Positions 25,508 to 33,838 of a DNA stretch of 64,000 nt are shown here, in pieces; within the stretch, counting starts at the first letter, position 1, and the number at the start of each line of letters is the position of its first letter. Under the pieces are notes generated by a model that saw only the letters and a program-made list of their open reading frames with translations, was not told the DNA's origin and did no database searches. The stretch is from Sphingobacterium faecium (GTDB taxonomy: Bacteria; Bacteroidota; Bacteroidia; Sphingobacteriales; Sphingobacteriaceae): the NCBI RefSeq assembly GCF_003054045.1, contig NZ_QBKH01000006.1:462760-526759 (forward strand), read 5' to 3'. A program made the translations under genes and the position numbers.

Positions 25508-26137
25508 ATGAAAAATATTTATCTATACGCCATATTCATTTTAAGTTCAGTCCCAATGAGTTTATATGCCCAGGGTACTAAATTTAAAGACAATTATACT
25601 TATCAGGTCAGGGAAGAAAGGGGAGACTTAAATAATGATGGCAAATTGGATAAAATAACGGTAAAGATGGATCTAGTGGATGATACAAGACCGTTAAGAT
25701 TGCAAATTTTTCTATCTCAACCCAATGGAAAATTAACTTTGGATGTATCTTCCACAAAGATTATCGAACCTCAATATCCTATTGAAAATCAAGGAAAATT
25801 TAATGGATATCAAATTCCCTATTTCTTTATTGAAAGAGGCATTTTAAAAATGTGGAGTGAGATTAAGGGCGGGAATATTACATACCACTTCAAATATAAT
25901 AATGGTAATTTTGAGTTAATTTATGTCAATAAGATCACCAATGATGCAACCAACGGTTATATAGATGAAAATACAATATTTACAGCAACAAACTTTGACC
26001 TAGTTACAGGGGTGAGAATCGAAACTGATGAAATATCAGGTTCAGTCAAACCGTTGAAAGTAAGAAAAAAAATCGTTTTAATAAGACCCTTGCCCAAAAT
26101 ACAGGATTTCAAATTTTCTGATCAAGAATTATATTAA
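25508..26137 (+). CDS. Exported protein with EF-hand-like loop
   Basis: 209 residues from ATG 25508. Signal peptide MKNIYLYAIFILSSVPMSL with cleavage after LYAQG. Near residue 40 is DLNNDGKLDKIT, the Ca-binding FG-GAP/EF-like loop common in VCBS-type secreted proteins. The remainder is strand-rich (LRLQIFLSQPNGKLTLDVSS). Probably a single beta-sandwich outside the cytoplasm. Function unknown, isolated gene. Confidence 0.65.
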   Translation: MKNIYLYAIFILSSVPMSLYAQGTKFKDNYTYQVREERGDLNNDGKLDKITVKMDLVDDTRPLRLQIFLSQPNGKLTLDVSSTKIIEPQYPIENQGKFNGYQIPYFFIERGILKMWSEIKGGNITYHFKYNNGNFELIYVNKITNDATNGYIDENTIFTATNFDLVTGVRIETDEISGSVKPLKVRKKIVLIRPLPKIQDFKFSDQELY

Positions 26138-26359
26138 GAACCCAATGGCTCCTTAAATTTGCGCATTAATCAGATAAATCGAAACCATAAAACCATAAAA
26201 AGAAATATATAGAAAAGATTCTGCACTTCGGTCCAATAAAAAAGTCGCTGGCAATCTTTTCGAAACTAGTACTAAAACCAAATATATGATGAAAAGTAAC
26301 ATCATTTTAATCATATTTCAGTTTTTGATATCTTGTTAGACAAATAGTTTTGACCTTGA

Positions 26360-26791
26360 TCAATTATCCTTTCCTATTATATTTTCTTTTTTCTCGCCAG
26401 TAGATTTTCCGTTCGTAAATTTTTCAATGCTTTTGAGCTGTCCATTCTCGTGATATTCCTTCCACTCGCCTGTTTTTTCTCCATTTTCATAACTTCCAGT
26501 TTCCATTAATTGTCCATTTTCATAATATTCGTTACTTTCGCCTGTTCGCTTTCCGTTTTTATAATTCTCTATAATCCATAATTGTCCATTATCGTGATAC
26601 CATTTCCATTCGCCTGTTTTCTTTCCGTTTTCATCAAACTGACCTTGTTCTTTTAAGGTTTCATCTGTATAAATAGTTTTATGCTCTTCTGAAAGAGAGG
26701 TATATTTAGAATTATCACCAGATTTTTTCTCTTGCCCGTTGCAGAAAGTGAAAATCTGTAAAATGGTGAGTAGTAACAATAGTTTTTTCAT
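26360..26791 (-). CDS. MORN-repeat lipoprotein, YwqK antitoxin-like family
   Basis: 143 residues from ATG 26791 (an upstream in-frame start at 26866 would precede a normal lipoprotein signal and is rejected). Signal MKKLLLLLTILQIFTFC with lipid Cys17. The mature protein has about four MORN-type repeats: GKKTGEWKWYHDNGQLW, KNGKRTGESNEYYENGQLM, NGEKTGEWKEYHENGQLK and a partial last one. Members annotated as YwqK antitoxins neutralise toxins or bind at membranes; evidence for an antitoxin role here is only the family name. No toxin gene adjoins it. Confidence 0.78.
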   Translation of the reverse strand: MKKLLLLLTILQIFTFCNGQEKKSGDNSKYTSLSEEHKTIYTDETLKEQGQFDENGKKTGEWKWYHDNGQLWIIENYKNGKRTGESNEYYENGQLMETGSYENGEKTGEWKEYHENGQLKSIEKFTNGKSTGEKKENIIGKDN

Positions 26792-27011
26792 TTTTAATAT
26801 CTTTTTGTCTTTTAAGATTGTCCAGTTCATCATCATAATTGCATTTTTATCACTAGATATTGTCAATTTTAAAGTGCAGTTCTAAATCTGTGAGGGTTTT
26901 CGCCTTCGCAGTTCCAAAATATACTTCCAATAATTAGTTTCAGACTTTTTATTTGAAAGTATGCTAAATATTTCATGTTGAAAAAAGATATGGTTTTCTT
27001 TTATAAGTAAT

Positions 27012-28199
27012 TTATTGATTATACTTAAATGTAAAACAGGTTTCTTCATCAGTAGAATTGACTAAAATCTGACCTTTGTGCGCATTTGCTATTTCGCTTG
27101 CAATATACAGACCTAAACCAAGCCCCTCCTGTCCGAGATGTACTTTCCCTCTGGAAAAAGGTTTAAACAAATGTTTTTCTGTTTCGGGAGAAATTTTGTT
27201 TCCTTTATTGATCACACAGAGTTCAAAAAAATCTGATTCGCTTTTTGCCGTGACCATGATTGGAGAATCTTTTGATCCATGGGAAATTGCATTTCCCAAG
27301 AGATTAGAAAATAATTGCGCTATGCGTTTATAATCTCCTTTAGTCTGGTGATTTAAATTTAGATCGGCTAATATTTCTCTATCGGGATAGACAGTTCTGA
27401 GTTCAATAATGATCTGATGAAGAGTTCCTTCAAGATCCTTATCATTATCATAATTCAGTACGATTCCACTTCCTAAACGTCCGCGGGCAAAATCAAGCAT
27501 ATTGTCAATTAATCCTCTTACACGAAGGGTAGAATCCTGTATAATTTTTGCTAATTTTAAGTTTTTTTCATCTAAAGAATTTCGGAACATAAGCTGCGCT
27601 GCGCTGAAGATTGCACCGACCGGATTGCGAAGGTCATGTCCTAGAATGGCAATAAACTGTTCCCTTATTTCTGCATTTGTCTTTTCTTCTACCAACTTAG
27701 TTTGAGTTTCTCTTAGATGTTCAAGGGTTTCCACATGAAGGGCAATTAATTCAGCAAACAATTTGAACATACTAATTGTCCTCTCATTATTTACCCGTGC
27801 AGGCTTCGGATCGATAGCACACAAGGTTCCAAAAAAATCTCCGTTCGTTAGAAAAATTGGGATCGAAATATAACTTTGAAGACCATACATTTTGGGGGTG
27901 TGGTGATCAGAATAGATCGGATCTTTCTTTACATGATCGATGGCAACCTCTTTCTGCTCATCCATCACCTGTTGGCATAAAGTGGTTTTGACTTTTAGTT
28001 CTCCACCCACCCCGAGACCGAAATTGATTTTATCATTAATAGCGCAAGCGATCCAACGATCTTTTGTAACTCTCGCAACTGCCGCAAAGCCCATTCCAGT
28101 TGTGCTGCAAATAACTTCAAGTATTTTAGTTACAGCAGGAATTTGGTTGATTTGCTCTATATCAGTTTGATAATCTTGTGATTTCGTAATGTTGCACAT
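27012..28199 (-). CDS. Cytoplasmic GAF-domain histidine kinase
   Basis: 395 residues without membrane segment. Residues about 20-165 form a GAF domain (GMGFAAVARVTKDRWIACAI, YISIPIFLTNGDFFGTLCAI). A short coiled coil leads to HisKA (AILGHDLRNPVGAIFSAAQ, acceptor His). The ATPase domain has LFSNLLGNAISHGS and GLGLGLYIASEIANAH. The subfamily is light- or redox-responsive in other bacteria, but no chromophore Cys can be assigned. No cognate regulator is adjacent. A soluble kinase of this architecture is common in Bacteroidota. Confidence 0.88.
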   Translation of the reverse strand: MCNITKSQDYQTDIEQINQIPAVTKILEVICSTTGMGFAAVARVTKDRWIACAINDKINFGLGVGGELKVKTTLCQQVMDEQKEVAIDHVKKDPIYSDHHTPKMYGLQSYISIPIFLTNGDFFGTLCAIDPKPARVNNERTISMFKLFAELIALHVETLEHLRETQTKLVEEKTNAEIREQFIAILGHDLRNPVGAIFSAAQLMFRNSLDEKNLKLAKIIQDSTLRVRGLIDNMLDFARGRLGSGIVLNYDNDKDLEGTLHQIIIELRTVYPDREILADLNLNHQTKGDYKRIAQLFSNLLGNAISHGSKDSPIMVTAKSESDFFELCVINKGNKISPETEKHLFKPFSRGKVHLGQEGLGLGLYIASEIANAHKGQILVNSTDEETCFTFKYNQ

Positions 28200-28693
28200 A
28201 TAAATAAATGATTTTTAACACTCTAGATCACCTGATCCTACAGTATTTCTAATGATTAAAGATATAAAAATATTTATAGTGTTAAAATCTGTGGTGATAA
28301 CTGAAGAACAAAGTCCGATAGAGTCAAAGCGAGATTTAAAGAAGTTGAACTATATAAATATAAAATTTGATGTGCTATTTTAATTTCTCTCCAATTGCTA
28401 AACTAATCTCAAAAAACGATCTTTTTTAAAAATTTTCCTTAATGGTGAAGATCGTTTCAAACTATATTGCTTTATAATGATAACCTGAAAAATGGTTCAG
28501 AATAAACTTCTATGTTATATCTTATAAATTAACTGTAGTAATACAATCTTGGGTTGAATGGAATATCTTGGTTTGAAGATTCCATAAGAATTCATATGTC
28601 ATTCGCTGTTTTAATATAATTCTACAGAAAAATTAAGGTCCTTCGGTTTTAACTTTTAATGTCTAAATTTGTTGCATAGAGTAAAACCAAATC
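28200..28693. other. Spacer upstream of Crp-type regulator
   Basis: About 490 bp between divergent genes. Contains a 10-bp inverted repeat aaacgatctt/aagatcgttt (28414-28423 and 28448-28457), which might be an operator or terminator. The -7-like element for the downstream gene is listed separately. Confidence 0.5.
28664..28671 (+). promoter_or_regulatory. Putative -7 element of Crp-type gene
   Basis: TAAATTTG matches the Bacteroidota consensus TAnnTTTG exactly and is 22 bp upstream of the ATG at 28694. The -33 region is weak, so this is a moderate call. Confidence 0.45.
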
Positions 28694-29299
28694 ATGAGAA
28701 AGGATTTAATAGATGCTTATTTAGCTCCGCTTTACAGTTACTTTAATGGACTGATTCCTTTAAGTTCTCAGGAGCAGGAACTTATTGCCGAAAAATTCCG
28801 TCCAAGACTTTACCGCAAGAGGCAATATATACATCAGGAAGGTGATGTATGTACCCAGCTCAATTTCGTGATCAGGGGCTGTCTTAGAATGTACAAGGTA
28901 GATGAGAAAGGAAATACGCACATCATCCAGTTTGGTTCTGAAAACAAATGGATAAACGATCTGGGAAGCTTCCATAGCAAAAGGATTTCCGAGCTGAACA
29001 TTGATGCGCTCGAAGATACTATGGTCTTGCAGGTCGGTTATGATGACCTCATCTCCATGTATGTTCAAGCTCCAAAATTTGATCGTATTTTTAGGGTACT
29101 GACTGAAAACAGTTACATTGCAGTTCAAAAAAGGCTGCTGCAAAACATCAGCTCAACCGCAGAGCAACGCTACCATTATTTTTTAGAGACCTATCCCGAG
29201 CTATCCTATCGTCTACCCCAGACCCAGATTGCATCGTTTCTTGGCATCACTCCCGAATTTTTGAGCCGCTTAAGAAGCCAGCAATCCAAAAAGCCTTAA
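28694..29299 (+). CDS. Crp/Fnr-family transcription regulator
   Basis: 201 residues. Residues 20-125 are a cyclic-nucleotide-binding-like jelly roll (RKRQYIHQEGDVCTQLNFVI, GCLRMYKVDEKGNTHIIQFG). A dimer helix follows, then a helix-turn-helix TQIASFLGITPEFLSRLRSQ at the C terminus. This subgroup usually lacks the cAMP Arg-Thr pair and senses other small signals. It lies 96 bp upstream of an NADP oxidoreductase operon in the same direction, which it may control. Co-occurrence of such regulators with small stress oxidoreductases is common. Confidence 0.9.
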   Translation: MRKDLIDAYLAPLYSYFNGLIPLSSQEQELIAEKFRPRLYRKRQYIHQEGDVCTQLNFVIRGCLRMYKVDEKGNTHIIQFGSENKWINDLGSFHSKRISELNIDALEDTMVLQVGYDDLISMYVQAPKFDRIFRVLTENSYIAVQKRLLQNISSTAEQRYHYFLETYPELSYRLPQTQIASFLGITPEFLSRLRSQQSKKP

Positions 29300-29395
29300 T
29301 CTAGATCAAGGGTATTTCTTGATGTAGTTTATTGGAGACAGGCTGTCATTTGAACGAACTTTGTATAAACGTTTAACAATTTAAAATTAAATAGT

Positions 29396-30043
29396 ATGAC
29401 AGCATCAAAAGTAGCAGTGATCGGTCTTGGTAATATCGGTCAGGCATTAGCAGCCAATCTGGCAAAAGGTGGGCATGCATTTATTGCAGCCGACCGTAAT
29501 GTTGAAAAAGCAAGGGAGCTATCGGAAAAATGGGGTTCTTCGGCAAACTTAAGTGACATCCCTTCGGCGTTGACAGCCGCGCAAATTGTTATCCTCTGCA
29601 TTCCTTTCGGCGCATTTTCAGGATTCATGGAGCAATATAGTGAAGAATTAGAAGGGAAAATCATTGTTGACCCCTCTAACCCAATAGCAGCTGATGAGAA
29701 TGGCGGTTTCAAGAAGATAATCCCGAAGAATGAATCAGCAGGTGAAATCAATGCAAGCGCCTTACCCAAGGGAGCTAAACTGGCCAAGGCATTGGGGACG
29801 CTCGGATCAGCGTCATTACGTAAGGCGGCATACCAGGCTCCACAAAAAAATGTACTCTTCTATGCAACAGATGATAACAGTATCAATGGTTATGTTGAGC
29901 AGCTGATACGTGACAATGGCTTCGATCCGCTACGTGTAGGTGGTCTCGATCAGTCAATCCGTATAGAAGTTTTCGGCGACTTACATGAATTTGGTGCGCT
30001 GGGTAAGGTTGTTACGGCAGCAGATGCCAATGATAAAATCTGA
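29396..30043 (+). CDS. F420-dependent NADP oxidoreductase-like Rossmann protein
   Basis: 215 residues. VAVIGLGNIGQALAANLAKG is a GxGxxG dinucleotide site, followed by DRNVEKARELSEKWG and VILCIPFGAFSGFM, as in NADPH:F420 reductase and NADP-binding reductases of the 6PGDH/FNO fold. Bacteroidota normally lack F420, so the substrate is probably different. The stop overlaps the next start by one base (tgatg). Together with the Crp regulator upstream and two small genes downstream it forms a likely stress operon. Confidence 0.85.
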   Translation: MTASKVAVIGLGNIGQALAANLAKGGHAFIAADRNVEKARELSEKWGSSANLSDIPSALTAAQIVILCIPFGAFSGFMEQYSEELEGKIIVDPSNPIAADENGGFKKIIPKNESAGEINASALPKGAKLAKALGTLGSASLRKAAYQAPQKNVLFYATDDNSINGYVEQLIRDNGFDPLRVGGLDQSIRIEVFGDLHEFGALGKVVTAADANDKI

Positions 30044-30771
30044 TGCAAGGGATTTTCTATACAGTGAGAACAAAATCCAAGGGAACAGTTCTCGTGGCTC
30101 TGGCTTTGGCGATGTTCAATTTTGCTCATGCGCAAAATATAAAGTTTGAGGGAAGTGAGTTTGAGGTATCAAATGTGAAAGCATCAGTCATTGATTTTCG
30201 GGGTGAGAAGGTTATGAAAGTTGAAAGGGATTTGAATAAGCTCGCTTTTGACCCGCAAAGACTGGAAGCTACAGTTGATGAACCAACTTTCTTAAAGCTT
30301 AAAGATCTGGACCTTGAAAACGGGACTATTGAGGTAAAGGTATATAGCCAGATTCAGGATCCGTCCCCATTTCAGTTTGCACAGGGGTTTATAGGGCTTG
30401 CATATCATATCAAAGAAGACAATTCTGCGTTTGAATCCATTTATCTCAGGCCAAAAGTAGGCAGGTCGGACAATCAGGCGTTCAGGAATAAGACCGTGCA
30501 GTATTTCTCCTATCCAGATTATAAATTTGAGCGACTGAGAAAAGAAGCACCCGGTAAATATGAAACCTCTGCACCTGTAGATATAGAGGAATGGATCAGC
30601 CTGCGAATAGAACTTAAAGACGAAAAAGCATACCTTTTCGTTAACGATGCGGCATATTCGACATTCGTTGTAAATAAGAGGCTCGGTAAAGAAAAAAAGG
30701 GGAGCGTGGCCTTATGGGTAGATATCGGAACGATAGGTTACTTCAAAGACCTCAGGATTACAAAAAAATAA
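30043..30771 (+). CDS. Exported concanavalin/LamG-like protein
   Basis: 242 residues. A basic start and hydrophobic stretch (GTVLVALALAMFNFAHAQ) form a signal peptide. The mature part has a beta-sandwich pattern typical of 3-keto-disaccharide-hydrolase/LamG-like domains: LKDLDLENGTIEVKVYSQI, FIGLAYHIKEDNSAFESIYL, WISLRIELKDEKAYLFVND. No catalytic residues can be assigned. Translationally coupled to the oxidoreductase; the next gene starts 29 bp downstream. Confidence 0.75.
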   Translation: MQGIFYTVRTKSKGTVLVALALAMFNFAHAQNIKFEGSEFEVSNVKASVIDFRGEKVMKVERDLNKLAFDPQRLEATVDEPTFLKLKDLDLENGTIEVKVYSQIQDPSPFQFAQGFIGLAYHIKEDNSAFESIYLRPKVGRSDNQAFRNKTVQYFSYPDYKFERLRKEAPGKYETSAPVDIEEWISLRIELKDEKAYLFVNDAAYSTFVVNKRLGKEKKGSVALWVDIGTIGYFKDLRITKK

Positions 30772-30799
30772 TATTAGCAGAACTAAAAGAATAAATTAA

Positions 30800-31216
30800 A
30801 TGAAAAACGAACTCAAAAATACAATGAACAGGTTTGTTGATTTCATCAATACTGCAGATGAAAAACTAGCCGCCGAACTTGTAAGCCAAGAAGCCATATT
30901 TTTAGCGCCTACCAACCCCGAACCATTAAAAGGGCCAGATGGATACATGGCGATTTTACAGATGATGCGCAGTGGGTTTCCAGATATACAGTGGCATGCC
31001 GACGATATCCTTGTGGATGGCGATAAAGTTGCCGTCAGATATACGATGAACGGAACCCATAAGGGCGATTTTTTTGGTATCTCTGCAACACAGAAAGCTA
31101 TCGAGATCAAGGCAATGAATTTCTACCGCTTTAATGATGGCAAGATCATCGAAGAATTTGGAATGCCCGATTTATTGGGACTTCTGCTACAGCTGGGTGG
31201 CAAAATTGGGGCGTAG
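30800..31216 (+). CDS. SnoaL/NTF2-like protein
   Basis: 138 residues, cone-shaped NTF2 fold. The pattern is a first helix (MNRFVDFINTADEKLAAELV), then SQEAIFLAPTNPEPLKGPDG, MRSGFPDIQWHADDILVDGD and VAVRYTMNGTHKGDFFG, all classic for SnoaL-like polyketide-cyclase relatives. These act as small ligand-binding or isomerising enzymes. Last gene of the Crp-associated group. Substrate unknown. Confidence 0.85.
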   Translation: MKNELKNTMNRFVDFINTADEKLAAELVSQEAIFLAPTNPEPLKGPDGYMAILQMMRSGFPDIQWHADDILVDGDKVAVRYTMNGTHKGDFFGISATQKAIEIKAMNFYRFNDGKIIEEFGMPDLLGLLLQLGGKIGA

Positions 31217-31676
31217 TGCAAATCTGGAAAAGGATAACAGCAAAACCGCGGACAGCTTGAATTAGTTCATGAAAAATGAGCTCTTTATCTTGTTTATATT
31301 TGGGATTAACGATAGTTTTTTGGCAAATAAATGCGCTGAAGACATCGGGATACTAAACTACAAGCTTCTTACATAATCGAATATACCGTTCCGTAACATA
31401 AATTTCGATCACTTCTGCTGAGCAACTTACTTGGAAAAAAACTCTATATATTCTATCTGCTGCCCATTAAGCGATACATTTACGAACACAATCGTTGATA
31501 TAGTTAACAACTTAATTGGATAGTGATCGTGATAAAAATAAATTAGGGTATCCATTTATGAGATTTGTCGGGATAAATGTTCTTTTCTTCCAATTAAATG
31601 AAAGCTTTTTAAAATCTTTCTCTAAATGTAATTTTTAAAAAATTATCTTTGTACCACATTTATTAAGAATATAAAT
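31217..31676. other. Spacer, about 460 bp
   Basis: No gene, RNA or long repeat that I can see. Only the promoter-like element at 31644-31651 stands out. Confidence 0.5.
31644..31651 (+). promoter_or_regulatory. Putative -7 element of LOG-family gene
   Basis: TATCTTTG matches TAnnTTTG and lies 25 bp before the ATG at 31677, giving a short leader. No strong -33 TTTG is visible. Confidence 0.5.
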
Positions 31677-32258
31677 ATGAAATCATTAGCTGTATTTTGT
31701 GGATCTAGTTTTGGGAATTTAAAAAAATACGAAGATCAAGCATATGCACTTGGAAAAAAACTTGCTGAAAGAAAAATAGATTTAATTTATGGAGGTGCAA
31801 ATGTTGGTCTAATGGGAGCTGTTGCTAATGGTGCTGTGGACAATAATGGAAAAGTAATTGGAGTTTTACCAAATTTTTTAAAAGGTAAAGAAATTGCTCA
31901 TCAGGACTTGAGTGAATTAATTATTGTAGAAACGATGCACGAAAGAAAAACAAAAATGAATGAATTATCTGATGGGGTTATTACCTTGCCTGGAGGATAT
32001 GGTACACTAGAAGAGTTTTTTGAAATGCTTACCTGGGCACAACTTGGCTTACACAAAAAACCAATCGCGATACTAAATATTGGGGGTTTTTATGATGAAC
32101 TTTTATCTATGATTCAAAAGATGGTTAATACAGGTTTTTTGAAGGAGGTTAATCAGCAAATGCTTATTGTTAGTGATAATATTGATGAGCTCTTAAATAA
32201 GATGGCAGATTACAAGGCACCGCTTGTGGAAAAATGGGTTACTAAAGATGTAATTTAG
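31677..32258 (+). CDS. LOG-family phosphoribohydrolase (TIGR00730)
   Basis: 193 residues, Rossmann fold. MKSLAVFCGSSFGNLKKYED, then IDLIYGGANVGLMGAVANGA, and the hallmark LPGGYGTLEEFFEMLTWAQL with ETMHERKTKMNEL just before it. The family cleaves cytokinin-like or purine nucleoside 5'-monophosphates to base and ribose phosphate. In bacteria it is often a housekeeping nucleotide salvage or detoxification enzyme. Monocistronic with its own promoter and terminator. Confidence 0.93.
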   Translation: MKSLAVFCGSSFGNLKKYEDQAYALGKKLAERKIDLIYGGANVGLMGAVANGAVDNNGKVIGVLPNFLKGKEIAHQDLSELIIVETMHERKTKMNELSDGVITLPGGYGTLEEFFEMLTWAQLGLHKKPIAILNIGGFYDELLSMIQKMVNTGFLKEVNQQMLIVSDNIDELLNKMADYKAPLVEKWVTKDVI

Positions 32259-32278
32259 TAGGACTAACCATAGCACTC

Positions 32279-32302
32279 CGCTTTTAACGTTTTAAAAAAG
32301 CG
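32279..32302 (+). terminator. Terminator after LOG gene
   Basis: Stem cgctttt/aaaagcg beginning 21 bp after the stop codon, short AT loop. Weak T tract follows. Confidence 0.5.
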
Positions 32303-32863
32303 TTACTTATTTTAAATTACTGTTGAAAGTATTTTCTATGTTTTATACTTTGCCTTACGGCTTTCTGTAATTTTTAATCAAACCAATCACTACATCAATT
32401 TCATTTCGAGCAAGCGCTATTGAAACTCGGGTATTCTTAAATATCAAAAGGGCCTAATTTTCATTAGACCCTTTATCTTGGCGTTTAACAGCACAGTAAT
32501 TTTTATGTTTCTTATCGTTTCCTCTTTTTTGTTTCGTCATCCAGGTGCTTTTAAAGCAATTGGATTTATTTACTGTCCTACGTCATTTATCGCGTTACAC
32601 TTTCCAGCGGAAAGTATATTTGTTATCGCTTTGTATAGTAAGAACACCCGTTAGCTCAAATAGTTCAAAAAAGTTTAAAATAATTTCACCTATCTATTTC
32701 CTTCATTCACCGAGTTTTTTGTGGTGTTAGTCTAATTGCCATAGGGTAGGGATGATTTACACCCTACTTTTGAATCAACAATTGCTTTAGCAAAGCATCA
32801 GGGTTTAAGTTGGTGGATGAGGGGCTGATGCAATTAGGAACAGAAAAAAATTAAAATAAAGAC
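32303..32863. other. Spacer holding repeat copy 2 and its decayed flank
   Basis: About 560 bp. Apart from the 80-bp repeat and the minus-strand fragment to about 32690, there is a small hairpin gtaggg/ccctac near 32745-32765 and plain AT-rich DNA before the exported NTF2-like gene. Confidence 0.5.
32443..32520. repeat. Copy 2 of the 80-bp direct repeat with hairpin
   Basis: Near-identical to 3349-3428, with hairpin gggcctaa/ttagaccc at 32450-32471. Minus-strand bases 32540-32454 form an intact 28-codon frame (MTKQKRGNDKKHKNYCAVKR...) whose stop lies inside the hairpin. Just upstream on the same strand another frame ends LTGVLTIQSDNKYTFRWKV, with a counterpart DNNHAFWKA at the first copy. Both copies appear to be remnants of one unidentified locus. 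Confidence 0.75.
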
Positions 32864-33316
32864 ATGATGAACACTTTAGCAAAAACATTCGTAGCAGCAG
32901 CCTTGATCGCAGTATCTACTTTCAGTATGGCAGCAGGCAAACCCGCAGGAGACAACTCTAAAAAAACAACTGTCAACCTTTCCACAGCAGATCTAGCTAT
33001 TGATCATTACGTAGCAGTGATGACTAAGGGACAGTCGGCAGGAGTAGAACAACTGTTTACATCCGACTTCAACCAAAAAGTACATGCATCAAAAGATAAG
33101 ACCAACAGCCGTTCAGAAGTTATCTCCTTCTTGAAAAAACAAAAAGGAGCACAGTTGAACTGTAAAACAAGTACCACAATCGAACAAGAGTCTGATGATT
33201 ATATGTTAGCCAAAGTAACGATGCAGTTTGATGGATTTACCAAAACTGATCTCGTGAAATTGGTCAATGACGGAGGTAATTGGAAGGTCTCTCAATCCAT
33301 TAACTCGTACAAGTAA
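32864..33316 (+). CDS. Exported NTF2/lumazine-binding-like protein
   Basis: 150 residues. Signal MMNTLAKTFVAAALIAVSTF with cleavage after SMAAG. The mature part follows the putative lumazine-binding/NTF2 layout: STADLAIDHYVAVMTKGQSA, VEQLFTSDFNQKVHA, then strands TTIEQESDDYMLAKVTMQFD and LVKLVNDGGNWKVSQSI. About 110 residues of fold after the signal, as usual. Function unknown. The 3' 110 bp plus terminator reappear as a truncated pseudogene at 45977-46141. Confidence 0.75.
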   Translation: MMNTLAKTFVAAALIAVSTFSMAAGKPAGDNSKKTTVNLSTADLAIDHYVAVMTKGQSAGVEQLFTSDFNQKVHASKDKTNSRSEVISFLKKQKGAQLNCKTSTTIEQESDDYMLAKVTMQFDGFTKTDLVKLVNDGGNWKVSQSINSYK

Positions 33317-33343
33317 ATTATTGTTTAATCATATGTTTAGTTT

Positions 33344-33371
33344 AAGCCACGTCGTGAGATGTGGCTTTTTT
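33344..33371 (+). terminator. Terminator with T tract
   Basis: Stem aagccac/gtggctt with a 10-base loop, followed by ttttta, 27 bp after the stop at 33316. The same structure, slightly diverged, occurs at 46114-46140. Confidence 0.8.
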
Positions 33372-33582
33372 ATTTACAGTTCTATCTGAAAGGATTGATC
33401 CATTTTGCAATAATCAACAGCAAACGATTACAAACAACTACAAAGGCTTAATGCAAAGGTAATATTTTTAGTTTTTATAATTTTTGACGAATATGATGCC
33501 GCTTCAATTGTACCTTCGGTTTATATGGCTAAATCCATTATCTCCATGCTCGTCGGTTGTGCCATCGATGATGGGTTCACCG

Positions 33583-33735
33583 GCTCTAAGGTTGGTAGTG
33601 GAACGTGCGTTAGCAGGAAAATCTATTTCTGATTATCTTAATGAAAAGATATGGTAGTCAGTAGGGAAGGAGTATACTTCCTCTTAGAGTATTGATCAAA
33701 AGAAAGACGGTCTTGAGAAAACCTTTACAAAGCTG
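33583..33735 (+). pseudogene. Serine hydrolase (class C beta-lactamase-like) remnant
   Basis: In one frame the DNA reads LVVERALAGKSISDYLNEKI, W, stop, SVGKEYTSS, stop, SIDQKKDGLEKTFTKL. The order matches the region of class C beta-lactamase-like serine hydrolases that normally reads IWQPLGME.DA.WS.D with a conserved GLEKTF. Two in-frame stops and no catalytic SxxK region show that only debris is left. Confidence 0.6.
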
Positions 33736-33838
33736 TTTATTTATAAAATTATGTAGCACTAGCTGTGTCGTCCCCGTTTATTATGGTAACACTAGCGCAA
33801 TGTGTCTTTTTTAAATATAAGATTTAAGTTATCATATT

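Noticed and set aside
32454..32540. 28-codon minus-strand frame in repeat copy 2 as an expressed gene
   Set aside because: Interrupted in the other copy, no ribosome site certain and stop inside a hairpin; kept only as an observation in the repeat entry.
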